A stretch of 64,000 nucleotides of DNA from assembly GCF_016793595.1 (NCBI RefSeq), contig NZ_JAEULY010000023.1:62001-126000 (forward strand), read 5' to 3'. The notes beneath the pieces were generated by a model. That model worked only from the letters and a program-made list of their open reading frames with translations. It did not search any database and was not told the DNA's origin. The translations under genes and the position numbers were made by a program. The stretch comes from Phreatobacter sp. Its GTDB lineage: Bacteria; Pseudomonadota; Alphaproteobacteria; Rhizobiales; Phreatobacteraceae. Of this stretch, positions 33,158 to 44,585 are shown one piece after another. Each line of letters opens with the position of its first letter. Positions within the stretch are counted from its first letter, which is position 1.

Positions 33158-33709
33158 TCAGTTCCGGTTGGGCAGGCCGTTGGCGCGGCGGCCTTCCCGG
33201 ATGCGGTCGGCCTCGGCGATGATCCGGCGCCGCAGCGTCTCCATGCCCTCGCGGTTCGCGCGCAGGGCGTCGGGAAATTCCGTGGGCGAGGTGAACGTAT
33301 CGGGAAAGGCGAGGTCGAATGCGAGCACCTGCGCGATCGTACGCTCGAGGGCGGAAATATCACCGAAGGCATATTCGTTGATCGGCCGGCCAATCGATTC
33401 CGACAGCGAGGCGAAGAGCGCGGGATCGCCGCCCTGCGGAAGGTTCGGGCGCGCTCGGAGGTGGGTGCGGTAACGAAGTTGCCCGAGGTAGAACAGGAAC
33501 ACGGCTTCATCCTGCCTGCCGATCCGGAACAGGTTGGCCGCCTCCTGATAATAGGCTGAGGGATGCTTGCCGGCGAAATGCGCCGCCACCCCCGCCGCGC
33601 CGGATTGCCGGGCGCGAACAGCCTGCGGCATGAGCGCTGTCAGCCCGGCGCACGCCAGCAGGGTTCGGCGGCTGATGCAGGCGAAATCGCCGGCTGATGC
33701 AATGGGCAT
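33158..33709 (-). CDS. Tat-exported protein of unknown function
   Basis: This protein of about 183 residues has a twin-arginine-like signal (SRRTLLACAGLTALMPQAVRA, RR at about 14-15). The mature part is helical, with AGKHPSAYYQEAANLFRIGRQDEAVFLFYLGQLRYRTHLRARP suggesting one helical (TPR/Sel1-like) repeat. I do not recognise the family. A GTG at 33742 would add 11 residues. It lies between an NTF2-like gene and the Lrp regulator, all on the minus strand, with an 81-bp gap downstream. Confidence 0.7.
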   Translation of the reverse strand: MPIASAGDFACISRRTLLACAGLTALMPQAVRARQSGAAGVAAHFAGKHPSAYYQEAANLFRIGRQDEAVFLFYLGQLRYRTHLRARPNLPQGGDPALFASLSESIGRPINEYAFGDISALERTIAQVLAFDLAFPDTFTSPTEFPDALRANREGMETLRRRIIAEADRIREGRRANGLPNRN

Positions 33710-33799
33710 GGAGCAGTTCCAGGCGATTCGAGGCGCGCCCACACATCGGGGCGAAGCATTTCAGTCGCATTGCTTCGCCCCCGGAGGCGGGCCTCGCCG

Positions 33800-34276
33800 T
33801 CACCGCCCGAGTGGCAGGCGCGGATCGTCCTTGAGCGTTTCCAGCACGATGGATGATCGCACGCGCGCGACGCTCTCATGCGGCAGCAGCACCTCGTTGA
33901 CCAGCGTCGACAGGCCCTTCAGGTCGCGGACCACGAGCTTCAGGAGGTAGTCGGCATCGCCGGTCATGGCGTGCGCCTCCTGCACCTCCGGCATGGCGCG
34001 CACGAGGTCGGCGAAAAGCTTGGCATTGAGGCCGGAATGGGTGGCGAGCGAGACGAAGATGAAAACGCTGACGCCGAAGCCGAGACGCCCGGCATCCAGG
34101 TCCGCGCGATAGCGGCGGATCAGCCCCGTCTCCTCCAGCCGCTGCCGGCGGCGCGACACCTGGCTCGGCGACAGGCGGACGAGATCGGCGAGTTGCTGGT
34201 TGGTTCGCGCGCCGTCGGCCTGCAGCGCATCCATGAGGCGCAGGTCAAACCCGTCGATCGCGGCTACATCGTTCAT
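33800..34276 (-). CDS. Lrp/AsnC-family transcriptional regulator, divergent from hppD
   Basis: This 158-residue regulator has an N-terminal helix-turn-helix (LMDALQADGARTNQQLADLVRLSPSQVSRRRQRLEETGLI, about 11-50). The C-terminal RAM/AsnC ligand domain contains HAMTGDADYLLKLVVRDLKGL. Its start is 123 bp from the divergent hppD start, a classic arrangement for a local regulator of tyrosine or homogentisate catabolism that senses an aromatic amino acid. This link is inferred from position. Confidence 0.9.
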   Translation of the reverse strand: MNDVAAIDGFDLRLMDALQADGARTNQQLADLVRLSPSQVSRRRQRLEETGLIRRYRADLDAGRLGFGVSVFIFVSLATHSGLNAKLFADLVRAMPEVQEAHAMTGDADYLLKLVVRDLKGLSTLVNEVLLPHESVARVRSSIVLETLKDDPRLPLGR

Positions 34277-34399
34277 CCCGGCATATAATCATGCATGTTT
34301 CGTGCGCGCAATGATCAAATCACCACGCGCTTCGCACGCCCTTTGCGCGAATTCCGCACGATACTGCGTCCATCGCACTCCACTGCCGAGGAGACAGCC

Positions 34400-35530
<1,131 letters not shown>

Positions 35531-35544
35531 ACCTCCGGACCCGC

Positions 35545-36705
35545 TCAGATCAGCGGGAAGACCGTTCCGATCCAGGGAATGACCGCGACGGTCGCTGCCG
35601 CGGTCAGGGTCAGTCTGCTTTCGGGCTGGATATCGCCGGCATCCTCGATGGGCCCGGTCGTCGAGAGAATCTGCGCCGCGGCCAGCAGCACGAAGCAGAG
35701 CGCCATGTTGCCGAGGTGGCGGGCATAATCGAAGGTGACAATGTTCGTCGCGAGGAAACCGCCGAGAATGACGACGGCGCCGATGACGAAAGCCTGATGC
35801 GCCGCGCGATGCGTCGTTGCGAGCGGCGCGAGCCGCCGCCAGAAGAAGACGATGATCGGCAAGTGGATCAGCACGAAGGCCGCGTAGAGCGGCAGCCGCA
35901 GGATATGCTCCGGCAGGACCGCGAACGAACCGGCCATTTCCTGCCCGACCGTCGAGTACCACATGTTCGCGTGATGGTCCGGGAACGACCGGAGCGAACG
36001 CTCACGCATCCCGTCGAGAAATGCATCCGCCTCGAGGGCGGGAACGCCGAACACCAGCAGGCCCACGAAGACGCAGGCCAGAAGGCCGATCGACGCCGCG
36101 AGCGCGCCCAGGTCGCCGGCATCGAAGCCACCGCTGGCATTGACCATGCGCACCAGCAGGATCGCGTAGATCGTCGGAATGTAGATGGTCGCGTGCAGGT
36201 GGTGGACGAAGAGCAGCACCACGCAGAGCGCCCAGACGATGCCGAACGTGCGCGCCCGCAGCGGCATCAGCACGGCCAGCATGGCGACGATGGCGCCCCA
36301 GGTGTCGAACTTGCCGAGATTGCCGATGAAATTCTTGAACAGCAGCGGCGAGCCAATCAGGAAACAGGCGATCAGCAGCGTATCCGTGCCGCGCCCGGGA
36401 AGCAGCCGCCGGAACACCATAACGAACAGGCCGAGCGCCACCGCCACGAAGGCGAAGGCCTCGATACGGATCACCCATTGGGGGACCACCGACAGGAGCC
36501 GGGAATAGATCTCTCCGACCAGCGCCCGGCGGATCAGACCGTCGTCATAGGTGACGAGCCGGTGGACGTATTCCGACGCGGGAACCGGGGTCAGGCAGCG
36601 GTGAAGGATGATCACCGCGAAGCCGGCGAGGCACAGGCCGGCAATGCCCCAGACAAGGCGCGATTCCGCCGTCGCGGATGTATGGATATGCACTTTCGTC
36701 CCCAT
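35545..36705 (-). CDS. Polytopic membrane protein of unknown function
   Basis: This 386-residue protein has about nine to ten hydrophobic helices. The N-terminal periplasmic loop includes YVHRLVTYDDGLIRRALVGEIYSRLL, similar in style to EpsG-like or glycosyltransferase-like membrane proteins. Later helices carry HHLHATIYIPTIYAILL. It converges on hppD with 14 bp between stops. I cannot name the family. Proximity to another large membrane protein and its decayed copy suggests a small locus for surface polysaccharide or lipid modification, which is speculative. Confidence 0.72.
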   Translation of the reverse strand: MGTKVHIHTSATAESRLVWGIAGLCLAGFAVIILHRCLTPVPASEYVHRLVTYDDGLIRRALVGEIYSRLLSVVPQWVIRIEAFAFVAVALGLFVMVFRRLLPGRGTDTLLIACFLIGSPLLFKNFIGNLGKFDTWGAIVAMLAVLMPLRARTFGIVWALCVVLLFVHHLHATIYIPTIYAILLVRMVNASGGFDAGDLGALAASIGLLACVFVGLLVFGVPALEADAFLDGMRERSLRSFPDHHANMWYSTVGQEMAGSFAVLPEHILRLPLYAAFVLIHLPIIVFFWRRLAPLATTHRAAHQAFVIGAVVILGGFLATNIVTFDYARHLGNMALCFVLLAAAQILSTTGPIEDAGDIQPESRLTLTAAATVAVIPWIGTVFPLI

Positions 36706-36789
36706 GCCCTTGCGGAACCGCCTAGCACCGAAGCAACCTCACGTACAAGGGAATGTCAGTACGATCTTACCGTGCGGTTATCACGCCGC

Positions 36790-37222
36790 GTGGCGCGCAT
36801 CGCAATGATCATGTTTCCGGCGCGGCCGGCTTCGACCACGGCCTATTTCTGGCTTGGCAGCGACTCGCCGACACTGCTCCTGATGCTGGCTGCGCTGGCC
36901 CCGGACGCCGCCCATTGGCGGCTGGTCTGGCCAGCATCCGGTTCGGACTGCAGTATTTCGAGCGGGCATCATGGGCCTTTCGGCTTGCACCATGGCGAGG
37001 CTGACCACCCCGCGCCTCGGCGGGTAGCAGGTCTACCCGCGGCGAACCGCAGCCGAGGCTTGGCTCATGATCTGGCTGCTGGTGCCGACGGCCTGGGTGA
37101 TCGGAGGAACGCCGCCCTGGTCCGTGCTTCCCTGTGATATCGTCTATGCGGCTCACAAACTGTTCGGGTGGTTCGCCTTGCCGGAGGGCAAGATCTCCGA
37201 ATGGCCCATCGGCTTCCGGTAA
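36790..37222 (+). pseudogene. Decayed, internally deleted paralogue of the downstream membrane-protein gene
   Basis: Translated fragments match the gene at 37253-38431 in order. TTAYFWLGSDSPTLLLM matches ATAYFWIGNDSLTLLLM. A frameshift then leads to GLQYFERA (versus GLQHFEQS) and LTTPRLGG followed by TAG (versus FATPRFGG). After a large internal deletion comes IWLLVPTAWVIGGTPPWSVL through EWPIGFR and TAA, matching VWLIVPWAWVYEGIPTWSIL through GWPFGKR. The N-terminal third is missing, and at least one frameshift and one in-frame stop are seen. It is a tandem duplicate that has been lost. Boundaries are approximate. Confidence 0.85.
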
Positions 37223-37252
37223 GTTTGGCCAAGGCCCCCGCTTTTCAGCTAC

Positions 37253-38431
37253 ATGCCTGCCGCAAAACTCTCTGACCGCCCGACTGCTGCCCTGGATACC
37301 CGCATGAAAGCCCTCAGCCTCGTCGAAGGCGCCATCTTCGGCTGGACGCGCACCCGCTTCCTCGCGGTGCTCTTCACGATCATGTTCGTGAAAACCGGGA
37401 TCTGGCACATCCCCAATCTCGGTTCCTCGATCCGCATCGCACAGAACCCCTTCATCCTCTGGGAGCCTCGCGCCTCCGAGCAGTACATCTTCACGAGCTG
37501 GCTCGCTCCCTTCCTCGCCTGGCTCATCGGCGCGACTCAGGACGGGCTGTTCCTGCTCCTCCACCTCGGCTTCTCGCTCGCCTTTACCACTCTGGTCGCC
37601 TGGCTTGCCTTCACGCGGCTCGAAGAAGCTCAGGCGCGCGCCTCCATGATCATATTCGCGGTCATGCCGGTCTCGGCCACCGCCTATTTCTGGATCGGCA
37701 ACGATTCCCTGACGCTGCTCCTGATGGCTTCCGCGCTCGCCTTGCGCGACCGCGCGCCCCTCGCCGCTTGCGTTGGCGTGCTGCTCGGCTTGCAGCATTT
37801 CGAGCAAAGCATGTTCGGCTTCGCCGCGCTCGCCGTCGCGAGCTTCGCGACGCCGCGCTTCGGTGGCCCGGCCATCTATCCGTGGCGCAGCGCGGTTGCC
37901 GTCATCGGCGGCGTCATCGCGGGCAAGCTTGCGCTGATGCTGATCTTCCACCTCTCCGGCATGCAGGTCACCGGGCGCACCGGCTGGTTCCTCACCTATC
38001 TCACCACCATGCTCGGGCAGTTCTGGTTCCACAGCCAGTACGTGGTCTGGACGGTCCTCGGCGCCGGCTGGCTGGTCGCCATCCGCTATGCCGATCGCGG
38101 CCGGGCCGCGATTCCATTCCTCGTCTGCCTTCTTGGCCTGCTTCCCTTGCTGATGGTCGTCAACGACCAGACGCGGGTGCTGGCCATCGTCACCTTCCCG
38201 CTGGTCTTCGCCTTCTGGCTGGCCGAACCGGACTTCCTGTCGAGCCTGTCGCGCCGCGAGGTCGCCGCTCTCGCCATCGTCTGGCTGATCGTGCCCTGGG
38301 CATGGGTCTATGAGGGCATCCCGACCTGGTCGATATTGCCCTATGACCTCGTCTATATCGCCAACAAGGCATTCGGCTGGTTCACCGTGCCGGACGTCAA
38401 CGTCTCCGGCTGGCCCTTCGGGAAAAGGTAG
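37253..38431 (+). CDS. Polytopic membrane protein of unknown function, with upstream pseudogene copy
   Basis: This protein of about 392 residues has roughly nine transmembrane helices. Notable segments are FVKTGIWHIPNLGSSIRIAQNP (about 43-64), AYFWIGNDSLTLLLM (about 143-157), GLQHFEQSMFGF and the C-terminal PYDLVYIANKAFGWFTVPDVNVSGWPFGKR. ATG 37253 gives the longest form, and ATG 37304 (MKALSLVEGAIFGW) is also possible. The TGA-proximal end lies 9 bp from the convergent peptide-ABC operon. I do not recognise the family. Conservation of the last 50 residues in the pseudogene marks that segment as important. Confidence 0.78.
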   Translation: MPAAKLSDRPTAALDTRMKALSLVEGAIFGWTRTRFLAVLFTIMFVKTGIWHIPNLGSSIRIAQNPFILWEPRASEQYIFTSWLAPFLAWLIGATQDGLFLLLHLGFSLAFTTLVAWLAFTRLEEAQARASMIIFAVMPVSATAYFWIGNDSLTLLLMASALALRDRAPLAACVGVLLGLQHFEQSMFGFAALAVASFATPRFGGPAIYPWRSAVAVIGGVIAGKLALMLIFHLSGMQVTGRTGWFLTYLTTMLGQFWFHSQYVVWTVLGAGWLVAIRYADRGRAAIPFLVCLLGLLPLLMVVNDQTRVLAIVTFPLVFAFWLAEPDFLSSLSRREVAALAIVWLIVPWAWVYEGIPTWSILPYDLVYIANKAFGWFTVPDVNVSGWPFGKR

Positions 38432-38440
38432 AGCACGGTC

Positions 38441-39438
<998 letters not shown>

Positions 39439-39442
<4 letters not shown>

Positions 39443-40464
39443 GACGCGGGCCGCATCTCGGTGGAGGCCGGCGCGGCATCCGCAAGCACGGAACCGCCGG
39501 CATTGTCGTAAAGCCAGCAGGCGACGGATGTCGCGCCGACGGCGATGGGGTCGGGGCGCTCGACGCGGCAGCGGTCGAACACTTTGGGGCAGCGCGGATT
39601 GAAGGCGCAGCCGCGCGGAATCGCGGTCAGCCGCGGCATGGAGCCGGGGATCTGGACGAGGCGCTCGGAATCGCTGTCCAGCGAGGGGATCGAGCCCATC
39701 AACCCCTCGGTATAGGGATGGCGGGCGCGCTTGATGACATCCTGCACCGGGCCGATCTCGGCGATCCGGCCGGCATACATGACCGCGACGCGATCGGCGG
39801 TTTCGGCGATCACGCCCATGTCGTGGGTGATCAGCATGACCGCCGTGCCGTGGTCCTTGCAGAGCTTCTTGAGCAGCGAAATGATCTGCGCCTGCACCGA
39901 CACGTCGAGCGCCGTCGTCGGTTCGTCGGCGATCACCAGTTCGGGCTCGGCGCAGAGCGCCAGCGCCAGCACCACGCGCTGGCGCATGCCGCCAGAGAAC
40001 TGGTGCGGATAGTTGTCGATGCGCTTGTCCGGCGCGGGAATGCCGACCTCGGTCAGGAGGTCGATCGCGCGTGTGCGGGCCTGCGCGTGCGTCAGGCTGG
40101 TATGGGTCCTGATCGTCTCGATCAGCTGCTCGCCGACCGTGTAGAGCGGATTGAGCGAGGTCAGCGGGTCCTGGAACACCATGCCGATCCGCTTGCCGCG
40201 GAGGCGCCGCATCGATTCCGCGTCGAGATTGTCGATCCGCTCGCCCTTCAGCAGTACTTCGCCGCCGGTGATGCGGCCGGGCGGTTCCAGAAGCCCGATG
40301 ACGGCCGTGCCGGTCATCGACTTGCCGGCGCCGGATTCGCCGACGACGCCCAGCACCTCGCCCGGCGCGATGTCGAACGAGATGCGGTCGACCGCGGTCA
40401 GCGCCCCTCGTCGGGTCGGGAACTGCACGACCAGGTCGCGCACGGAAAGGACGGGAACAGTCAT
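39439..40464 (-). CDS. Peptide ABC transporter ATP-binding protein, DppD/OppD-like
   Basis: This 341-residue ATPase partners the DppF-like protein. Walker A is GESGAGKSM (about 42-50), signature FSGGMRQRVVLALAL and Walker B ELVIADEPTTALD. The C-terminal oligo_HPY domain holds GCAFNPRCPKVFDRC. I chose ATG 40464 (MTVPVLSVRDL). The longer frame to 40512 would start within the upstream permease gene. It overlaps the next ATPase gene by ATGA and begins 7 bp after the permease stop. Confidence 0.95.
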
Positions 40465-40471
40465 CGCAACA

Positions 40472-41431
40472 TCAACGCAGCTTCGGATTGAGGGCATCGC
40501 GCAGCCAGTCACCCAGAAGGTTGATCGACAGCGCGAGAAGAACGAGGGAAAGCGCGGGGAACAGCAGGATCCACCACTCGCCGGAGAACAGGTATTGCTG
40601 GCCGAACCGGATCAGCGTGCCGAGCGAGGGCTGGGTCGCCGGCACGCCGACGCCGAGGAACGACAGCGTCGCCTCCTCGATGATGGCGAGCGCCAGATTG
40701 ATCGTGGCGATCACGAGAACCGGCCCGGTGACGTTGGGCAGCACGTGGCGCAGCATGATGAAGAAGGGCGAGCGGCCCATGACGCGCGAGGCCTGCACAT
40801 ATTCCTTGTTGCGCTCGACCATGGTCGAGCCGCGCACGGTGCGGGCATATTGCGCCCAGTTCGACAGGCCGATGGCGACGATCAGCACCCAGATCGCCAT
40901 CTGCTCATGGTGCGCCGGCGGGATGACGCCGCGCGCGACGCCGAAGAACAGCAGCGCGATCAGGATCGCCGGAAACGACAGCTGGATGTCGGCGACGCGC
41001 ATGATGAAGGCGTCCGTGCGCCCGCCGAGATAGCCGGAGACGAGGCCGAGGCCGACGCCCATGACAACCGAGAAGGCGACCGAGGAGAAGCCGACGAACA
41101 GCGACACGCGCGAGCCGTAGAGGATCGCCGAGAACAGGTCGCGGCCCTGATTGTCGGAGCCGAGCATGAACACCGTGTTGGAGCCCATGCCGGCCTCGCC
41201 CGGCCGGGTATAGGCGTCGAGCAGGTTGAGCGCCGCCGGGTCGAAGGCGTCCTGCGGCGCGATGAAGTTGGCGCAGAGCGAGGCGGTCAGCAGGATCACC
41301 GTCATCGCCGCGGCGACGATCGCCACCGGCGAGTGCCGGAAGCTCCAGGCGATGTCGGAATCCCAGGCGCGCGCCAGCCGCTGGCCGAATGTCGGCGCGG
41401 ACTTGGTCTTGATGTCGTCGGCGAGAGCCAT
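40472..41431 (-). CDS. Peptide ABC transporter permease, DppC-like
   Basis: This 319-residue inner-membrane permease has an OppC_N-like segment at about 30-80 and a BPD_transp_1 domain. The N-terminus includes WSFRHSPVAIVAAAMTVILL, and LGSDNQGRDLFSAILYGSRVSLFVGF at about 112-137 is the DppC hallmark. The EAA-loop region is VMGRSPFFIMLRHVLPNV. It lies 7 bp after the DppB-like gene and forms the heterodimeric pore with it. Confidence 0.94.
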   Translation of the reverse strand: MALADDIKTKSAPTFGQRLARAWDSDIAWSFRHSPVAIVAAAMTVILLTASLCANFIAPQDAFDPAALNLLDAYTRPGEAGMGSNTVFMLGSDNQGRDLFSAILYGSRVSLFVGFSSVAFSVVMGVGLGLVSGYLGGRTDAFIMRVADIQLSFPAILIALLFFGVARGVIPPAHHEQMAIWVLIVAIGLSNWAQYARTVRGSTMVERNKEYVQASRVMGRSPFFIMLRHVLPNVTGPVLVIATINLALAIIEEATLSFLGVGVPATQPSLGTLIRFGQQYLFSGEWWILLFPALSLVLLALSINLLGDWLRDALNPKLR

Positions 41432-41438
41432 GGTGCCC

Positions 41439-42422
41439 TCAATGAGCCGCTGCCGCGCCCGTGCCGCGCAGGCGCGGATCGAGCGCGAAATAGAGAAGAT
41501 CGACGACGAGGTTGGTGACCACGAAGACGAAGGCCACGAACATCAGATAGGCCGCCATCACGGGTATGTCGACGAACTGCACGGCCTGCACGAACAGCGC
41601 GCCGAGCCCCGGCCACTGGAACACGCTCTCGGTGACGATGGCGAAGGCGATGACGCCGCCGAGCTGCAGGCCGGCAATGGTCATGACCGGAACCATCGTG
41701 TTCTTCAGCGCGTGGCGGAACCAGATCACCCGCTCCGGCACGCCGCGGGCGCGCGCGAACTTCACATATTCCGTCCGCATCGTTTCCAGCATCTCGGCGC
41801 GCACGAGGCGCATGATCAGGGTCAGCTGATAGAAGCCGAGGGTGAGCACCGGCATGACCAGCGACTTCAGGCCCGAAACGGTCAGCAGCCCGGTGGTCCA
41901 CCAGCCGATCTTCACGGTGTCGCCGCGCCCGAAGGACGGCAGCCAGCGCAGTTCGACCGCGAACAGCCAGATCAGGCCGATGCCGATCAGGAAGGTCGGC
42001 AGCGATACGCCGACCAGCGACACTGACAGGATCAGGTGCGAGAGGATGCCGTCCCTGCGGATCGCCGTATAGACGCCGAGCGCTATGCCGACCAGCAGCG
42101 CGAAGAGGGCGGAGAGAACCGCGAGCTCGACGGTCGCCGGCAGGCGTTCCGCGATGAGGTCGGAGACCGGCCGTCCCTGCCGGTAGCTGACGCCGAAATT
42201 CAGCCGCGCGGCATTGCCGACGAAACGCGCGAACTGGATCGGGAACGGGTCCATCAGGCCGAGCTCGCGGGCCAGCTCCTCGCGATCCTGGATCGTCGCC
42301 TCCTGGCCGACCAGGTTCGAGACGGGATCGCCGATGAAGCGGAACATGGAGAAGGCGACCAGCGCGACCGCCAGCATGACCATCGCCGCTTGGGCAAGGC
42401 TCTTGACGATATAGGCGATCAT
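41439..42422 (-). CDS. Peptide ABC transporter permease, DppB-like
   Basis: This 327-residue permease begins with the standard DppB helix (IVKSLAQAAMVMLAVALVAFSMFRFIGDP) and has RLNFGVSYRQGRPVSDLIAERLPATVEL at about 75-102. The EAA loop is KFARARGVPERVIWFRHALKNTMVP. It lies between the binding-protein gene (92 bp upstream) and the DppC-like gene. Together these form a complete importer for di- or oligopeptides or related solutes. Confidence 0.94.
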   Translation of the reverse strand: MIAYIVKSLAQAAMVMLAVALVAFSMFRFIGDPVSNLVGQEATIQDREELARELGLMDPFPIQFARFVGNAARLNFGVSYRQGRPVSDLIAERLPATVELAVLSALFALLVGIALGVYTAIRRDGILSHLILSVSLVGVSLPTFLIGIGLIWLFAVELRWLPSFGRGDTVKIGWWTTGLLTVSGLKSLVMPVLTLGFYQLTLIMRLVRAEMLETMRTEYVKFARARGVPERVIWFRHALKNTMVPVMTIAGLQLGGVIAFAIVTESVFQWPGLGALFVQAVQFVDIPVMAAYLMFVAFVFVVTNLVVDLLYFALDPRLRGTGAAAAH

Positions 42423-42513
42423 GGAACGCGGAACCGGTCTTCAGGGCCGGCGCGAGGCCGGACGATGCAGGCGGCCTCCTCGGCAAGAGGAGACCGCCCA
42501 AGCTTGGCTGCGA

Positions 42514-44127
42514 TCAGGAGCCGGCGAAGCGGAACAGCTTGAACCAGGCGCCCGCATCCGGATGGACCGGCACCTCGATGCCGCCGCGCGAGGCGTGGCT
42601 GATCGACTGCAGGTGCAGCGGAATGTAGATCGCCTCGTCGCGGAGCTGCTTCTGGATCGCCGCGAGTTCGGCATTGCGGCGCTGGATGTCCGGCATGGTC
42701 TGGAGCGCCAGCATCCGCGTGTCGAGCGCCGGGTTGGAATAGCGCGTGCCGTTCCAGGTGCCGTTGCTCGCCGTCCGCGTGTGGTAGAGGAAGGTCAGGA
42801 TATATTCCGCGTCATAGGTCGGGATGCCCCAGCCGACGAGGAAGAAGTCGAGTTCCTCGCGCTGCAACTCCGGGAAGTGCTGCGCCGCCGGCTTGGCCAC
42901 GAGGTTCGCCCGGATGCCGAGCTGGCCCATCATGGCGACGACCGCCTGACAGATGTTCTCGTCCGAGACATAGCGGTTGTTGGTGCACTGGAGCGTCACC
43001 GAGAAGCGGGTATTGCCAGCCTCTGGGCGGCGGCGGACACCCGCTTCGTCCAGCGCGCGGTTGGCGGCGGCGGGATCGAAGCGCGGCACGGCCGCCAGTT
43101 CCTGCGAATAGCCGGAGATGAACGGCGAGCCGACATAGCCGATGGGCTGGCCCTGTCCGCGCATCACGACGCGGGTAATGGCGTCGCGGTTGATGGCGCC
43201 GTTGATGGCGTTGCGCACGCGCGCATCGGCGAAGGGGTTGCGACCCTTCAGGTCCGAGGACTTCAGCTCGGCCTGCCCGACATTGAAGCCGAGGAAGATG
43301 ACGCGGTTCTCGGGGCCGGTCGTCACCTTGATGCCCTGGCTCTGGGCGAGGCGGGCGATGTCCTGCACCGGCACGTCGTGGACGACATCCACCTCGCCGG
43401 AGAGCAGCGCGGCGATACGGGTCGCGTCCTGCTGGATCGGCACGAGGATCAGCTCGGACACTTCCAGCGGAAACTGGCCCTTGCCCCAGTAGCCGTCGAA
43501 CCGGCGCATCACCGTGCGCACGTCCGGCTCGCGCGAGACGAGTGTGAACGGCCCGGTGCCCATGGCGTTGCGCGTCGCGCCGTTCTCCTGGCGCTCGCGG
43601 ATGTTCTGCGGCTCAAGCGCGTTGTTCGCCTCGGCCCAGGCCTTGGACATCATGAAGATGTTGGTGAGGTTCTCCGGCAGCAGCGGATTCGGCGCCTTGG
43701 TCTTGACCCGGATCGTATGGGCATCGACCTTGGTGACGCTCTCGATCGAGGTCAGAAGACCGCGATAGTCGGATGTCGGGCGGCGCGCGCGATCGAAGGA
43801 GAACACGGCATCGTCGGCGGTGAAGTCGGTGCCGTTGTGGAACTTGACGCCCTGCCGGAGCTTGAACTCCCAGACGGTCGGATCGTCGGGCAGGATGCGC
43901 CATTCGGTGGCCAGCGTCGGCACCAGCTTGCCGTCATAGCCGCGGATGACGAGCGTCTCGTAGATCTGATGGGCAAGGTTCGAGGTCGGGCCGATATTGG
44001 CCGACATCGGATCGAGCGTCTGGGCGTCGACCGAGCGCGCCCAGCGCACGGTGCGGGCCTCGGCGACCGTCACGAAAGCCGCGGCTGCGAGCAGCGCGCC
44101 GGCAAGGAGCTTTGATCCAAAACGCAT
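42514..44127 (-). CDS. Peptide ABC transporter substrate-binding protein, DppA/OppA-like (SBP_bac_5)
   Basis: This 537-residue periplasmic lipocalin-independent class C binding protein is the first gene of the operon. Its signal peptide is MRFGSKLLAGALLAAAAFVTVAEA, with cleavage near residue 24. Family motifs are DAQTLDPMSANIGPT, the cluster signature WEFKLRQGVKFHNGTDFTADDAVFSFDR (about 91-118) and EVDVVHDVPVQDIARL. I chose ATG 44127 because it follows CGGAGA. A TTG five codons upstream would precede the signal peptide without benefit. Actual ligand (peptide, sugar acid, opine) is not evident. Confidence 0.94.
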   Translation of the reverse strand: MRFGSKLLAGALLAAAAFVTVAEARTVRWARSVDAQTLDPMSANIGPTSNLAHQIYETLVIRGYDGKLVPTLATEWRILPDDPTVWEFKLRQGVKFHNGTDFTADDAVFSFDRARRPTSDYRGLLTSIESVTKVDAHTIRVKTKAPNPLLPENLTNIFMMSKAWAEANNALEPQNIRERQENGATRNAMGTGPFTLVSREPDVRTVMRRFDGYWGKGQFPLEVSELILVPIQQDATRIAALLSGEVDVVHDVPVQDIARLAQSQGIKVTTGPENRVIFLGFNVGQAELKSSDLKGRNPFADARVRNAINGAINRDAITRVVMRGQGQPIGYVGSPFISGYSQELAAVPRFDPAAANRALDEAGVRRRPEAGNTRFSVTLQCTNNRYVSDENICQAVVAMMGQLGIRANLVAKPAAQHFPELQREELDFFLVGWGIPTYDAEYILTFLYHTRTASNGTWNGTRYSNPALDTRMLALQTMPDIQRRNAELAAIQKQLRDEAIYIPLHLQSISHASRGGIEVPVHPDAGAWFKLFRFAGS

Positions 44128-44190
44128 CCAACGTCTCCGCAAAGCAGATGGCGGCCGGGCCCCTCGCCCGGCTCATTGGAGCGATCATAA

Positions 44191-44213
44191 ACAGGCCTTT
44201 CGGCACTGTCACG
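44191..44213 (+). repeat. 23-nt intergenic motif, copy 1
   Basis: The 16-nt core TTTCGGCACTGTCACG (44198-44213), with ACAGGCC before it, differs at only two of 23 positions from a second copy at 49520-49542. This copy lies in the 131-bp gap between the binding-protein start (44127) and the cupin stop (44259), both minus-strand. Function unknown; it could be a regulator-binding site or dispersed element. Confidence 0.5.
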
Positions 44214-44258
44214 GAAGCGTTGTGGACGAAATGCCGCGCAAACGGGCGTGTTCGCGGC

Positions 44259-44585
44259 CTAGGCAGCGGGTTTCGGGGGCGGCCCCTGCGGCTTGATCTC
44301 GATCTCGATGAACGCGAAGTCGCGGCCGGAAATGTTGATGATGTTGTGCTCGACGCCCTCCTGCCGGAAATAGGGCTCGTGCGTCTTCATCTCGTACTCG
44401 CCCGAGGTGCCGCCCGGCAGTTCGGCGATCAGCTTGCCGTCCGCCAGCGGCACGACGACATAGTCCCAGCCGTGGCGATGCCAGCCGGTCTCCGCGCCGT
44501 CGGTGAAGTTCCATTGGGTGACCTTCACCTTGTCGTTGTCGATAAGAACCTGCGGGTCGGCCGGCGGGCGGCAGGTGAAGGTCAT
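44259..44585 (-). CDS. Cupin-domain protein
   Basis: This 108-residue single-cupin protein has the metal-site motif GWHRHGWDYVVVPLADG (about 34-50) supplying two histidines and a downstream EGVEHNIINISGRDFAFIEIE with the last histidine. Small cupins of this kind act as dioxygenase-like enzymes, isomerases or binding proteins. No specific substrate is indicated. The ATG at 44585 overlaps the stop of the upstream membrane-protein gene by ATGA. Confidence 0.85.
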   Translation of the reverse strand: MTFTCRPPADPQVLIDNDKVKVTQWNFTDGAETGWHRHGWDYVVVPLADGKLIAELPGGTSGEYEMKTHEPYFRQEGVEHNIINISGRDFAFIEIEIKPQGPPPKPAA

